A DNA stretch of 64,000 nt from the NCBI GenBank assembly GCA_010645155.1, contig CM021319.1, positions 1,326,939 to 1,390,938 on the forward strand. Direction: 5' to 3'. The position numbers and the translations under genes are program-made. Positions within the stretch are counted from its first letter, which is position 1. Each line of letters opens with the position of its first letter. This document shows positions 31,801 through 38,490 of this stretch, piece after piece. This DNA is from Tigriopus japonicus (taxonomy: Eukaryota > Arthropoda > Copepoda > Harpacticoida > Harpacticidae). The notes under the pieces are model-generated. The model was not told the origin of the DNA. It ran no database searches and saw only the letters and a list, made by a program, of their open reading frames with translations.

Positions 31801-33412
31801 AAAAAAACTTGTTCGTTTTTTTCTTGATCTACAGTATGGTAAATTGTAAAAAATGGCACTCAATCTAAGTAGTGGATAGGATGATATCTAACTATCTAAG
31901 GACATCAAAATCTCTTAGAAACCCTAAAAGTTGTGGAAGCACTTGTTTAAACCATTTAGACTTTCTGTTGTCTCCTTACCTCAATGAATATGATATATTT
32001 GCACCAAGTTGTACGAATGTTTTAGTTTCGACAAACGAGGAGAACTCAAGTTGTCAAGGACCAATTATTATTTGCTGTTAGCGAGAAAGGCTCTTCAGAT
32101 GTTGGGAATTTCTTCCCAAAGGTTTGAGCTCAAGTTTTTTTCGTTCCTCACATTGAGCAGTCTTTTCGTACACCCTGACACGAAAGTTGTGTCGTAGTCA
32201 TACTTTGAGCCTAAAAATAACGGCAAAGCGTGGACAGTTTGGCGCAATCAAACCACTCGTGTGCCCCCAACAAGTGCTTAGACTATTTTTGGATTAGTTA
32301 TGATGTAATTTAAGGACAAATAGGTGACAAATTATTCCTGGAACAGTAATTGTCAACTTGATGTCCGGCGTTTTCTTTTTGCACGGTTCCATCTTCCTTT
32401 AAACCGCTGTGAAAAAATAGTGAATGGCGGGAATCAAATTTTACTCGGTGTTGGAGAAAGGAGACTAGTTTTGGAACACCTCTTACCAAAAAGAAAGGGA
32501 AAAATTACTGTCCGTCATCATTCAAGAGCTCATGGAATCTCAACCGTTCATCAAAATTTTAGGCAAAGGGAACCCACTGAAAAAGTGCGGAAGAACGTTG
32601 AGCCGTCCACACTTTCCACTTTGGTCGATAGCATCCCAAATATCATTTCCGAGCAAGAAGAGACTAGTTGGGGACAGATTGGATATCAAGTCGTTCAAAT
32701 CTATTCTGATATAATGAAAATATTTTGGTTCAAAATTGCGACAAAACTTTCATGTCAGGGTGTAAGCAACATTTAACGTGCCGAATGAGCTTCAAGTCAA
32801 AGGAGAAAGGTTCAGACGAAACAGAACAATGAGACAAAGGCTCCCAAAAAGAAACTTTTTACTGTTATGGACACGTTGATTTTTTAATGATTCGATAAAC
32901 TGAGTATCTTTGGTTATTAAATTAGGGGAGAGAGCAACGAGCGTGAGAATCAAAATATGGTCACAGTCTGAAGTTTTGTAAAGATATCCCTAGTTAAGGA
33001 TAAGTCACCCTTAATGGATCTTCACTCGTAAGAAGTATTATAAAAGGATGTTAGAGTCAAATATTTTATCAGTAAGTGCCTTTAAAGGCTTGTTTTTCAC
33101 AAAAATTGAAGATATTTTATTTCCTCAACTATGCAAAAGCTAAAAGAAGGGACTCCCCTGTCCCTAAAAAAGTGCCCACTCGTTAATGGGCCCATGGAAG
33201 GCACGCATCAACACTAAATCATTCCCGTTTCTCCCATATTTCAGGTTGAAATTGACGTCAATCTCTGCTTTTGCTCTACCCATGTCTGCAATCACCCGCT
33301 AGGAGAGCTGCTCAGTTCCAAGGCCACCAAGGCCTCCACCATTTCTTTGGTCCCAACCTTGGTTGCGGCTCTGCTGATGGCAATCGGTCTCCAACTCCAA
33401 CGGCACTTCTAA
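10823..33412 (+). CDS. GPI-anchored Ly6/uPAR (LU, three-finger) domain protein, four exons
   Basis: Exons 10823-10895, 26550-26819, 28145-28251 and 33245-33412 join with phases 1, 1, 0 into 205 residues without a stop. Exon 1 encodes a Trp-rich signal peptide (1-24). The mature part has exactly ten cysteines (38, 41, 69, 89, 96, 121, 132, 158, 160, 165). It opens IQCYAC and closes CFCSTHVCN, the classic LU start and the CN end. A sequon occurs at N66. The C-terminus has a small-residue site near S174-S175 and a hydrophobic tail (183-199), the mark of a GPI anchor. LU proteins of this type sit on the outer cell surface and act as modulators of channels, receptors or junctions; the partner here cannot be told. 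Introns are 15.7, 1.3 and 5.0 kb. The first contains a BEL/Pao element. An AATAAA at 34082 could end the transcript. Confidence 0.85.
12031..12737 (+). mobile_element. Non-LTR retrotransposon (LINE), 5'-truncated, + strand
   Basis: The 3' part of a LINE reverse-transcriptase frame: a DLGVVIQDD stretch, then FKPRDGVTMLTLYKSIV, and a remnant of the QRCFTRNITGMREL block seen in other copies. Stops and frameshifts break it. It ends in the family's two-hairpin tail (12691-12730), with GGAATCACATTCC and GCGG...CCGC. It lies in intron 1 of the LU gene. Confidence 0.8.
12839..13375. mobile_element. hAT-like non-autonomous element, GGCCCGG ends
   Basis: A 537-bp AT-rich element with ends AAGGGCCCGGAAAAATATTT and AAATATTTCCGGGCCTT. 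The flanks AACAATCA (12831-12838) and ACCAATCA (13376-13383) match at 7 of 8 bases, fitting an 8-bp target duplication. It has no transposase frame. Internal copies of short AAATATTTG motifs face both ways. Confidence 0.7.
13947..14190. mobile_element. hAT MITE, family 1 (CAGGGGTCGGCAACC)
   Basis: A 244-bp palindromic element with termini CAGGGGTCGGCAACC and GGTTGCCGACCCCTG. It is flanked by exact 8-bp duplications ATCTATAC (13939-13946 and 14191-14198). The termini and TSD length are those of the hAT superfamily. Related copies lie at 29813-30061, 34777-35008 and, decayed, about 63128-63352. Confidence 0.9.
14199..15760. other. Intronic, no gene recognised
   Basis: Part of intron 1 of the LU gene. 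It holds a low-complexity CAA/AAC-rich run at about 14,690-14,745 and otherwise nothing I can name. Confidence 0.5.
15767..16052 (+). repeat. 5' LTR of the BEL/Pao element
   Basis: It starts TGTGGCGTCAGC and ends GGTCGGCACA, preceded by the TSD GTTCT. It matches the 3' LTR at all but one of 286 positions. Confidence 0.95.
16098..20387 (+). CDS. BEL/Pao gag-protease-RT-RNase H, ending at an in-frame TGA
   Basis: 1429 codons. The start Met (MSLGEASELARRARV) follows the 5' LTR by 45 bases. Order: charged coiled coil (about 130-200); BEL-type gag region (about 345-470); Cys/His knuckles (CAIHNEARHITREC near 557, CYKCLDKHKASEC near 592); aspartic-protease-like region whose motif reads DEQSDTTF near 702 instead of DSG/DTG; reverse transcriptase (about 980-1235) with YVDD at 1134-1137; RNase H from FADAS near 1317. 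The frame stops at TGA 20385-20387, just before EYVATNLNPADAASR, where BEL elements usually have Trp. The downstream integrase is in the same frame. The stop may be a mutation, a sequence error or a read-through site. Confidence 0.93.
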   Translation: MSLGEASELARRARVPTLNELVVQHDEALGALAKVRPDRSGAESVEELRRLTSVLKPTSVNYNNSVKLLYEKLIKSGSAAEAESLKLERSNQNKITSKYIAEINEDLRMEGEDAISNITNTTRSSQFSQATREARRRAVYMDLQKSKAVEKFEEEKDRLEERESVIRLEKKRLERRRERGLLETELAILSQTEEQVEALEDEDDQLLDPTIAGGQASHSNSPRILKSVHNPFTGIAPTTNKNETFDTSAWGECRDTLGFENRLRESAIWVNTPNREVSLLRRFPGAKNSDTKSHNPFLSPQQETHQDHFSSISNNPPVNGASEFLVRKELMDKASDPFCGAGQEERFFPWAAMLENKLRGLQLTDMDQIGILQANTSGEANKLVNDYLAAGASRPDIALKSIWTELKKRYGTTDLVAASLKKKLESFPPIKGNDNLGKKLRELQDICLVVNAHIDLVPSLSVLNYAEGLRPVRDKLPDHLINRWRKTGRNYKATHHDEHPPFSTFLEFITELAGEFSDPGFMHLPDMNSTRRSTTLLTNNLNHVRFEQEKVVQKENCAIHNEARHITRECRSFLKLDTNKRRQRARDLSLCYKCLDKHKASECLFVESCDYCGSGAHHSLLHPDYIRPSNSDGHASDVNAFPRSTNENRDHPDIDIPKQEKRTLCSTFCGRSFGGRSCGKTLLVDLHMKEDQCKTLRCYVIIDEQSDTTFADPEVFEFFGISGPLHHYTISTLAGSRYKQEGRMIKGLKIRGVGETGLFDLPPTIENPMIPDTRNEIATPEMVKAHRHVAKYAMNFIDVDPKARVLMLIGRNSGEIMATAQFGAHYPYVHHTSLGWAVVGSVCTSQSRLQSDEFVTLRTSIEHPEHLSAAMSFPSRGKTWFLPDQETEGVFRTLQDDEIDGPSQEDGQFLSIMANGIHINPSGNLEMPLPFKTPNPVMPNNQKAVFQRTKNTLERLRSDPHKLEQCTNAMGKTISAGHVEQISTQELKVEDGRVWWIPVFPVSHPRKGTVRIVFDSSAEYHGTSINHKLLQGPDQNNRLLGVLTRFREGEIGFVADVESMFHSFYVDSEHRNYLRFYWFRDNNPGSELVQYRARVHIFGNRPSPAVAIFGLRYATTNATSASQISRSFLRRNFYVDDGLGCANNSQDAIEILKQARNVLGNFNIRLHKIVSNSPTVLAAFPSSELACDLDRIEFEDAPTQRTLGVSWEIVNDTFVVKVNISDRPFTKRGLLAITNAIFDPLGFASPVTLKGRLIQRTVLSDKGCSGAQKCGWDDLLPQKYVHEWNAWLKSLTLLDTLSIPRGLWPSGFGMIVTRELHVFADASNHAIGFCMYIRSVGSDGQIWVAFLRGDSKLAPRCATSIPRLELCAALEATTAAKQVMNELDHQPDRVLFYTDSRVVLGYLKNTTRRFRRYISRRVQLIAASTLPTQ
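20388..22151 (+). CDS. BEL/Pao integrase portion of pol (same frame, after TGA)
   Basis: The open frame continues directly from the TGA (first Met at 20406). It holds the end of the RNase H/linker (NPADAASR), the integrase zinc region with CFICQR, and the DDE core. Catalytic residues are D in GLDVFGPF (codon 1708 counted from 16098), D in RSDNGSN (1776) and E in FGGAWERK (1823). The C-terminal domain with VGDVVLLRD and ends typical of BEL/Pao follows. Apart from the upstream stop I see no frameshift in 2017 codons. Without read-through, integrase would need its own start. Confidence 0.92.
   Translation, partial: EYVATNLNPADAASRPHDPISLASTRWLKGPEFLWTKEGKNPSEPGCSEITELLPEEQEDDPLSIVLRTQTPLKSNVWTQLFKRVGSWAQLLRIADRVLCIARLWLVRARKKLDKGGALIPFNNRDASEALLKEIQAQYSEEILLLQTKKTLPRAHRLTSLDPFVDEVGFLRVGGRLKRSDLHLGVKCPILLPRDHPGSKAIVLHHHAMTKHQGRHLTLGAIRMAGYFVERARKLIQELLSQCFICQRLRGQLQGQKMADLPSDRIEMTSPFANTGLDVFGPFYIQEGKNTRKSKATKKIWALLFTCLVSRAVHLEVLPSMDTVAFKNALRRFLALRGVCQIMRSDNGSNIIGSLSQDSEPLDMSDIQQFMNQNQCKWILNPPHASHFGGAWERKIGSVRRVLEGCMEFFKPHALSRDEFHTLLVESAAIVNSTPLWEVSADPNDPIPLSPSMLLTYKSDPHGHVKETFCETDILAYGKRRWRRVQALLEEFWKQWREGYLATLQERRKWQTPKHSMKVGDVVLLRDKVVKRCHWPIALVHAVHPSSDGLVRTATVAVIKKGPKGQHRRSFYNRPVHELVLLSSNSD
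22208..22217 (+). promoter_or_regulatory. Polypurine tract of the BEL/Pao element
   Basis: GAGGGGGGAG ends immediately before the 3' LTR, where second-strand DNA synthesis is primed in LTR elements. Confidence 0.75.
22218..22503 (+). repeat. 3' LTR of the BEL/Pao element
   Basis: Same length and ends as the 5' LTR, followed by the TSD GTTCT (22504-22508). Confidence 0.95.
22655..23006. mobile_element. hAT-like MITE, CAGGGTTGG ends
   Basis: A 352-bp element with termini CAGGGTTGG and CCAACCCTG and partly mirrored subterminal TCCCGT/ACGGGA stretches. It is flanked by an exact 8-bp duplication GTTACGTT (22647-22654 and 23007-23014). It has no coding capacity. It lies 150 bases after the BEL/Pao element. 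Confidence 0.88.
23323..23575 (+). mobile_element. tRNA-derived SINE, family S1, + strand
   Basis: A tRNA-like head with a perfect B box (GGTTCGAATCCCGG) and pairing ends GCAAGCC/GGGCTTGC is followed by a body with GGCATTAAAATTTGCATG and GAGGTAAGAATTAATGC. It ends in a GCAGGAAAAAAC tail. The same body is found on the minus strand at 31137-31405 and as a fragment at 35757-35890. It is not a functional tRNA gene. Confidence 0.7.
23679..24083 (-). CDS. Unrecognised 134-codon open frame (doubtful)
   Basis: An open frame with several cysteines (CSVCGSE, CNNFCHDVCSC) and a protein-like composition. I do not recognise it and see no splice partners. It lies antisense in intron 1 of the LU gene. It could be an old retrocopy, part of an unknown element, or chance. 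Confidence 0.2.
   Translation of the reverse strand: MDNNPTFMFYFLFTCRQVPEPNWSATCSVCGSEVEEKSGNPEKFAFSSQSVVEVVRTNVLCSPPTSSKWRVLIARVYDVCNNFCHDVCSCTESIYDLLTLSTVLHFDSIKVTSHLDAKYLDEAMGKYSPKMSPL
24090..26540. other. Intronic, nothing recognised
   Basis: AT-rich end of intron 1 of the LU gene. Open frames are short and without motifs. The LU exon 2 acceptor (TTTTCAG, 26543-26549) follows. Confidence 0.5.
28598..29033. mobile_element. Full-length palindrome element with 7-bp TSD, copy 1
   Basis: A 436-bp imperfect inverted repeat that starts CAAGAAGCACTGG and ends CGTGCTTCTTG. The centre is a near-perfect hairpin in which CCCTTTTGTGGTAA faces TTATCACAAAAGGG. It is flanked by CCATTGT on both sides (28591-28597 and 29034-29040). 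The second copy at 41431-41880 also has a 7-bp duplication. No coding frame. It lies in intron 3 of the LU gene. Confidence 0.85.
29714..30200. mobile_element. Palindromic MITE, family A copy 3, split by a hAT MITE
   Basis: The left arm (GGGCTTTTGGAAG...AGAAGCATGG) and right arm (CTTCTATACTTCCAAAAGCCC) pair as in other family A copies. A family 1 hAT MITE at 29813-30061 interrupts it. The hAT element is therefore the younger insertion. Confidence 0.7.
29813..30061. mobile_element. hAT MITE, family 1, nested in MITE A
   Basis: Ends CAGGGGTCCGCAACC and GGTTGCCGACCCCTG, 249 bp. The flanking 8-mers are CTCTGAGT (29805-29812) and CTCCGAGT (30062-30069), a target duplication with one later change. 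Confidence 0.88.
31137..31405 (-). mobile_element. tRNA-derived SINE, family S1, minus strand
   Basis: Read on the minus strand: a tRNA-like head with pairing ends GGCAAGC/GCTTGCC, an A-box-like TAGCGTAGGG, and the B box GGTTCGAATCCCAGG. The same body as the copy at 23323 follows (GGCATGAATTTACATGC, GAGGTAAGAATTAATGCC), and it ends near CCAGAAAAAAAC. Confidence 0.72.
31410..33240. other. Intronic, nothing recognised
   Basis: Last part of intron 3 of the LU gene. A 150-codon frame at 32324-32776 has no recognisable motif and is treated as chance. Confidence 0.45.
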
Positions 33413-34359
33413 TCAACCGATCTACGTCCTACGTTGTTCAAAATAGCTAAAAAAAAACGTGAAAAACACACACCAACTCACTGCAACTCTCAATAACAGT
33501 AAACGGAAGAAGAGACTTTGGTTGATTGTCAAGAGGATCTTCAAATGAGAACTTATGGCCATTGAACCAAAATGAAACATACTTTGGCTGACAACCGTGA
33601 TGAATGACACAGTGTGACTGAGCAAGTTTTTTCTCCCTCTAGAGTTCAGTGCTAATGAGTTTCAAGATCGAGATCAAACACGCCAATTTGGCCTGACTTT
33701 GACGTGAATACTCACACAAAATTGTCCATATTTTAGCAGAATATATCTCTTTCGAACTTGTCGGCCTGAATGGGTGTCTTTGTTCCATTGAGGGGACTCC
33801 AGACAGTTCCAGACTATTTACCTTCTTCCGTCGAACAAAAGGCGACACTTGGATCTCATGCGTCATTGAATCACACGTCATTGAAGGTTTCCGAAAGAGA
33901 GAAAAAAGATTAGTGAGGCTTAAAGCTTCTTAGAAAACTAAGAAAGTCGGCTAATTGAGCTTTTTGTGCTTTTCTAAGGAAGAGAGAGGTTTTCTGCCAC
34001 GTTGACTTGGACTATTCTAAATCAAAAGACATTGCCATATGCACCACTACAAGGATGAACCGGTCTCAAAAGACCAATTTAAATAAAACCGGTATTTCTG
34101 TCGATTAGATGGCTTTCACAGAGTTAAACACTACTGATGCGATTCAAACATTTTTTTGGCCAAGTGTTGCCACATTAGCCCTTGTTTAACTTGTTGGATC
34201 AAAACGTTTAACTCAGATTGACTGCCAGAGAACCAGTACACACAAACTCTATGTAAAACCGGCGACACTTTTTATTTGATCGCATCACTATTAAACAGAC
34301 TTGCCTGGGTACTTACCCTCTCTTGTTTTCAATGTAAACAACTCGTCATTGACGATAGT

Positions 34360-35040
34360 ATACAATGATAAAAGAGAACAGTCATATACCACGCCATCTA
34401 TTGCATTTTATGTCGCATCAGCTCACTTTCCATGATTCAAATTGTTATTTAGATATCAATGGTCATCTATGAGTTTTAGACAACCTAAACCGCCTCAAAT
34501 TTTAAGAGAGGGACTCCAAATGGAACTACAAGTGTTTTCAGCTGTATCTTAGCTTAGATCACACCAAAAGTTCTTGTTCAATTGTCAAGCTTTTCACACC
34601 TTTTAAAGAAATTTTACCGATGAATTCAACACAAGATTATTGCAGGTCCAATAACAATCCCTAACCAACATTTGAGGCTATTTAACTTGTCCAAAACTAA
34701 TGTTTTATTGTCGTTATCTGCAAATACATGTTCATTATGGCAAGTGCAGGCGAGTGCTACACAAAATGAGCTGGATCAGGGGTCGGCAACCACTTTTAGG
34801 TCAAGGTCCACAAAATTTGATTACGTGCTGTCAAGGGCCCACCAAAAAGACGTTGTTAGGTTCAGGGGCCCACAAATTAATGATCAAGGAGCATTGAGCC
34901 CACCACTACAGGACTGCGAATGGCTCGCGGGCCCACTATTTTGGACGTTCCCTATAGCTCCTTGGCCCACCAATGACCATCTTTGGCCCCACATGTTGCC
35001 GACCCCTGAACTGGATGGTGCTGCATTTTATGACTACTTT
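34360..35040. mobile_element. Palindromic element, family B copy 1 (decayed, split by a hAT MITE)
   Basis: Inner parts such as CAACATTTGAGGC, TTGTCCAAAACT and GGACTCCAAATGGAACT match the better copy at 36852-37319. The arms carry AGTCATATACCACG at the left and its imperfect mirror near 35,028. A family 1 hAT MITE is inserted at 34777-35008. Outer limits are approximate. Confidence 0.6.
34777..35008. mobile_element. hAT MITE, family 1, nested in palindrome B
   Basis: 232 bp with ends CAGGGGTCGGCAACC and GTTGCCGACCCCTG. The flanks AGCTGGAT (34769-34776) and AACTGGAT (35009-35016) agree at 7 of 8 bases. Confidence 0.87.
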
Positions 35041-35051
35041 TTTATCCTTTA

Positions 35052-35160
35052 ACGAACAACTGATTGGGAGGTCACCGTGCTAATACTGGGGTCAAAATTG
35101 CACGCTGACACAAAAGTTTGACCTATTTTGAAACTTCTCAATGTATACTGGACACGAAAG
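35052..35160 (-). repeat. Dispersed repeat shared with the insert in the TRIM LTR
   Basis: Read on the minus strand it matches the extra segment at about 55880-56035: GTGTCCA, ACATTGAGAAGTT, AATAGGTCAAACTTTTGTG, GGTGACCTCCCA and GTTCGTTAAAG occur in the same order. Type unknown. Confidence 0.6.
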
Positions 35161-35524
35161 AACAGAGATTTAGTATCATAAGCTCATTCGTTGCACATTT
35201 ATTATTATATTTTCTATTTCACAGGTTGTTCTTAAAGGAATCTTTATCACTCAGAATCCCTTTTTTATTTCAAAACATACTAACATTGTCGTTGATTTAA
35301 AATAGACTCGAAATTTCAGGATCCCTACAGTTTTGGGAACAAGTTTAAGACGAGGATATTACTAAAATCTACATAAATTTCGTCCTTGTTTTGCCCCTAT
35401 TTGTTGACGGATTTTGAAGCTTCGATTTAATTTCTTTTCTTTATCTTTATTGCGAGGACTTGCCTCATTGGATCGAGAAAACAATGTTCAATCTCTACAG
35501 CATCCATATATTTTAATCTTGTTT

Positions 35525-35695
35525 ATTTTTTGTCCATTGAGACGGACCCATTCTGGTTTTTTTTCTGGTGAGGGTGCCATTCGAGGCATGAATCTACTAG
35601 ACCGAAATGAGGGTGGGTGAAAACTTGGGATCGAACCCATAAACCCGAGCATAACTCGGTCGCGCGTTATTCAACTGTGCTACACCATCTTCCCT
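35525..35695 (-). mobile_element. tRNA-derived SINE, family S2, minus strand
   Basis: On the minus strand: an A-box-like TGGTGTAGCACAGTTG, then the B box GGGTTCGATCCC, then a body ending in a purine-rich CCAGAAAAAAAACCAG stretch. The acceptor arms do not pair as in a working tRNA, so it is a SINE head. Confidence 0.6.
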
Positions 35696-35756
35696 GATTA
35701 AATTTCGCCTTATTGTAAAATACATCAACCCTCAACTGTTTTTCCAACGGATTGAG

Positions 35757-35890
35757 AACCCACCAACCGTACCTTGGGGTCCATTGGTGCGAATCCTGGC
35801 CTTACAGAGTCCTAGCAGTCCGTGGGATTACACGCAATGAAACTTTTAATGGACAAATTTATCAACATTCCCGAGGGGGAGGTAAGACAA
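35757..35890 (+). mobile_element. Fragment of SINE family S1
   Basis: GTGCGAATCCTGG (a decayed B box), AGTCCTAGCAGTCCGTGG and CATTCCCGAGGGGGAGGTAAGA follow the order seen in the S1 copy at 23323. The head is decayed. Confidence 0.5.
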
Positions 35891-36851
35891 ATGCTATTTG
35901 GAATGATGTTTGAAGAGTATATTTTACATCGCTATCACTATAAAGTTGTGTCGTATTTACCACACAGAAAAGGAAAAGCCCCGTTTTTTCGTTTTCTTAT
36001 GTACTAAACTTTGGAAAAAAACAGAAACAATCTCAACTCTCATGTCTCTTGTTCGAGATATGACAAAATAAGATAACAAAGACTCTTTCATGAAAGAAAA
36101 ACTTCGCATTTGGAAAAAATGAAGGACAGCACATTTGTATTTATCCGGCCTTTCTCTCATAAAAACGACCAATTCAAAGATTAGAACGTCATTAACCAGC
36201 CTACGGTATCGGAAACCTCTCACAGACAGATTGTTAAGAGTGCATTTAGCCTCATTATTGGTAAAAATAGGGTCTTAATCTTCGCACAGGAACAGCCTTA
36301 TAGAAACCTACAAATCCGATTATCTTCTTTGAATAAACAACCACGGATTGGACTGTACGTGGTCAATGAAGCTTTTGGTTTTTGAGAAATTCTAAAAATG
36401 TGGAAATTAGTTTGACTGATGAGTGGTCGGGGGAATACCCACCTCTGGGGTCGGGCAGCCCAGGGTAGGTTGAGACCATTATTTCAAAAGTAATGTGGCC
36501 GGAATGGGTTCCTGTTGACAATGTTACCTTTGTCTTCGCATGATTGGGTTTTACCCAGTGTTGAGTTCTTCTGATCTAATTGCAATCAGACAATGAGGTT
36601 GAGTAACATTAGGAGTAAGTCTTAGTGAGCTTTAAGGAGTCCATTGAGTGTATATTGAACATGAAAAATTATCAGAATAGATGTACTAAGTGGTGGAGGA
36701 GATCGGGTACTTCACAATTCTCCACCTATCGTCTTTAACTTCTGGAAGCTTGGATAACATCCATCAAAAAATTTACACTGATGGGGTATGACATTGTTAA
36801 ATATTAAATCCCTTCTTAAAAAAGCTTCTGCCTCTTTGGGATCGTCTGAAG

Positions 36852-37319
36852 AAGAGCACTATAACAACAGAGTACGGTCATAAAGTGTGGCATCTAGTGG
36901 ATTACATACGGCAGCAGCTCGCAGTTCCCATGATACACATGTTTTTGAAGATTGTAACGGTCACTCATAAGTTTTGGACAAACTAAAGTGCCTAAAACGT
37001 TGATGGCGGAACTCCAAATAGAACTTTAATTGTTTTTCTGATGAATTTTGGCATAGATCCTGCCTGAATTACCTTTTCAGTAGTCAGATTTCCTTGCCAA
37101 TTTGAAAGGGATTTATCAGTGATTTCAACCAAAAACCACCACAAGTCTATTAACAATCAATACTCAGTCAACATTTGAGGCACTTTAGTTTGTCCAAAAC
37201 TGATGGTTGACCGTTGCGATCTTCAAAAATGTGTGTAAGATGGGAAATGCGAGCTGTTGCCGCATGAAATCCACTAGACGGCGCACTTTGTGTTCGCACT
37301 CTGTTAGTATAGTGCTCTA
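36852..37319. mobile_element. Palindromic hAT-like element, family B copy 2
   Basis: A 468-bp inverted repeat with ends AAGAGCACTATA and TATAGTGCTCTA. The arms pair over about 75 bases (for example CATCTAGTGGATT against AATCCACTAGACG). The exact 8-bp duplication GTCTGAAG flanks it (36844-36851 and 37320-37327). No coding frame. Confidence 0.82.
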
Positions 37320-37329
37320 GTCTGAAGAA

Positions 37330-38490
37330 GACAAGGTTGATGCCAGACAAAGCTGGGGCCTAGAAAAATCTTCTTTTTCTTTGTGAATCAGAAATTCTAG
37401 ACCTTTCAAGGATTAAAGCCAGCTGACAATCACGTTTGTAAACCATCAACTGACCCAGGAACAACTAGAATTTGATGGACTGTGCACGGCCAAGCAAGAT
37501 CGAGCAGATTTACAACACAAAAAAATAAGAAGCCCCATTTTTTCCCTTTTTCCTATGTACTAAATGGATTAGTGTCGTCGGAAAAATTCAGCTGGGGATT
37601 TTGAGCCAAACTGGCTAGGGTTGGATCAGAATTAGGCTTGGGCATTTCAAAGTTTAAGCTTGCCACGTGCGGGAAGAGTTCGTTTCGATTGGTTGTCAAA
37701 ATGAGGAATCTGAATTAGGCTTGATAGTCGAAATTATTTTTTGTGGGGTTAGTCTTGACTCTGGCGTATGCCTAGCCATTTTGGCCTCAGAATCCCCGGC
37801 TGAAAAATAAGATGAAAAAATGATCAACATGTTTTTTAAGATTTTTTTTTTAGTTTAGCTTTATAGAATAGGGAAGCCAACTAAGAAGAAGACATGTCTG
37901 AGCATATGTGTGTGAATAATCTGATACCCCCTTTACATGAGCAAGGACATTTTACAACATTCTCTACAATTTGGAAAAACAGTCAAAACTAAAAACATGC
38001 TTGAAATAAGATTAACTCTCGAATTAAGATTAATTTTGCTAACGGAAAATGGTTCTTTATTCAGGTATAATTATACTTTTAAAAGGCATTTCATTAAGAT
38101 TCAGGTTAGCTGAATAGAGTGTCTGAAACTAAATTAATCAGTGAAGACCAAAAGGGCTATTAACCAAAACCGCCGAAACCGAAAGCAGCTGACTAAATAA
38201 TCAAATGCATGCAAATTTACTTTTTTTTTTGACTCATAAAATTTCACGAACTCTCGAGTCCTCTTCAATAACTCGAGTAGTCCCTAATTTTGGGAAAAAA
38301 CAGAATTCGAGTAAACTCCCACAGCCTTTACTAACATTTTTATAGCAAAAGCTTGGATGAATTTAACTTTCCTAATATTATTTTTAGATGTACGTAAGTG
38401 GGGATTTACTGATAAACGCTGCATAGTAAAATGTGATTATTTTGGATGGTTAATGATTTTACATTCTACCACAGATAAATATATCCACAA
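37330..38490. other. Intergenic; fragment of hAT family 2 only
   Basis: No gene seen. At about 38133-38225 the run CCAAAAGGGCTATTAACC, CCGAAACCGAAAGCAGCTGACT is a piece of the CCGAAAG-type hAT MITE found at 47220, 56855 and 60618. Confidence 0.45.

Noticed and set aside
32324..32776. 150-codon frame as a gene
   Set aside because: No motif, lies in an LU intron, and there is no sign of selection on the frame that I can see.
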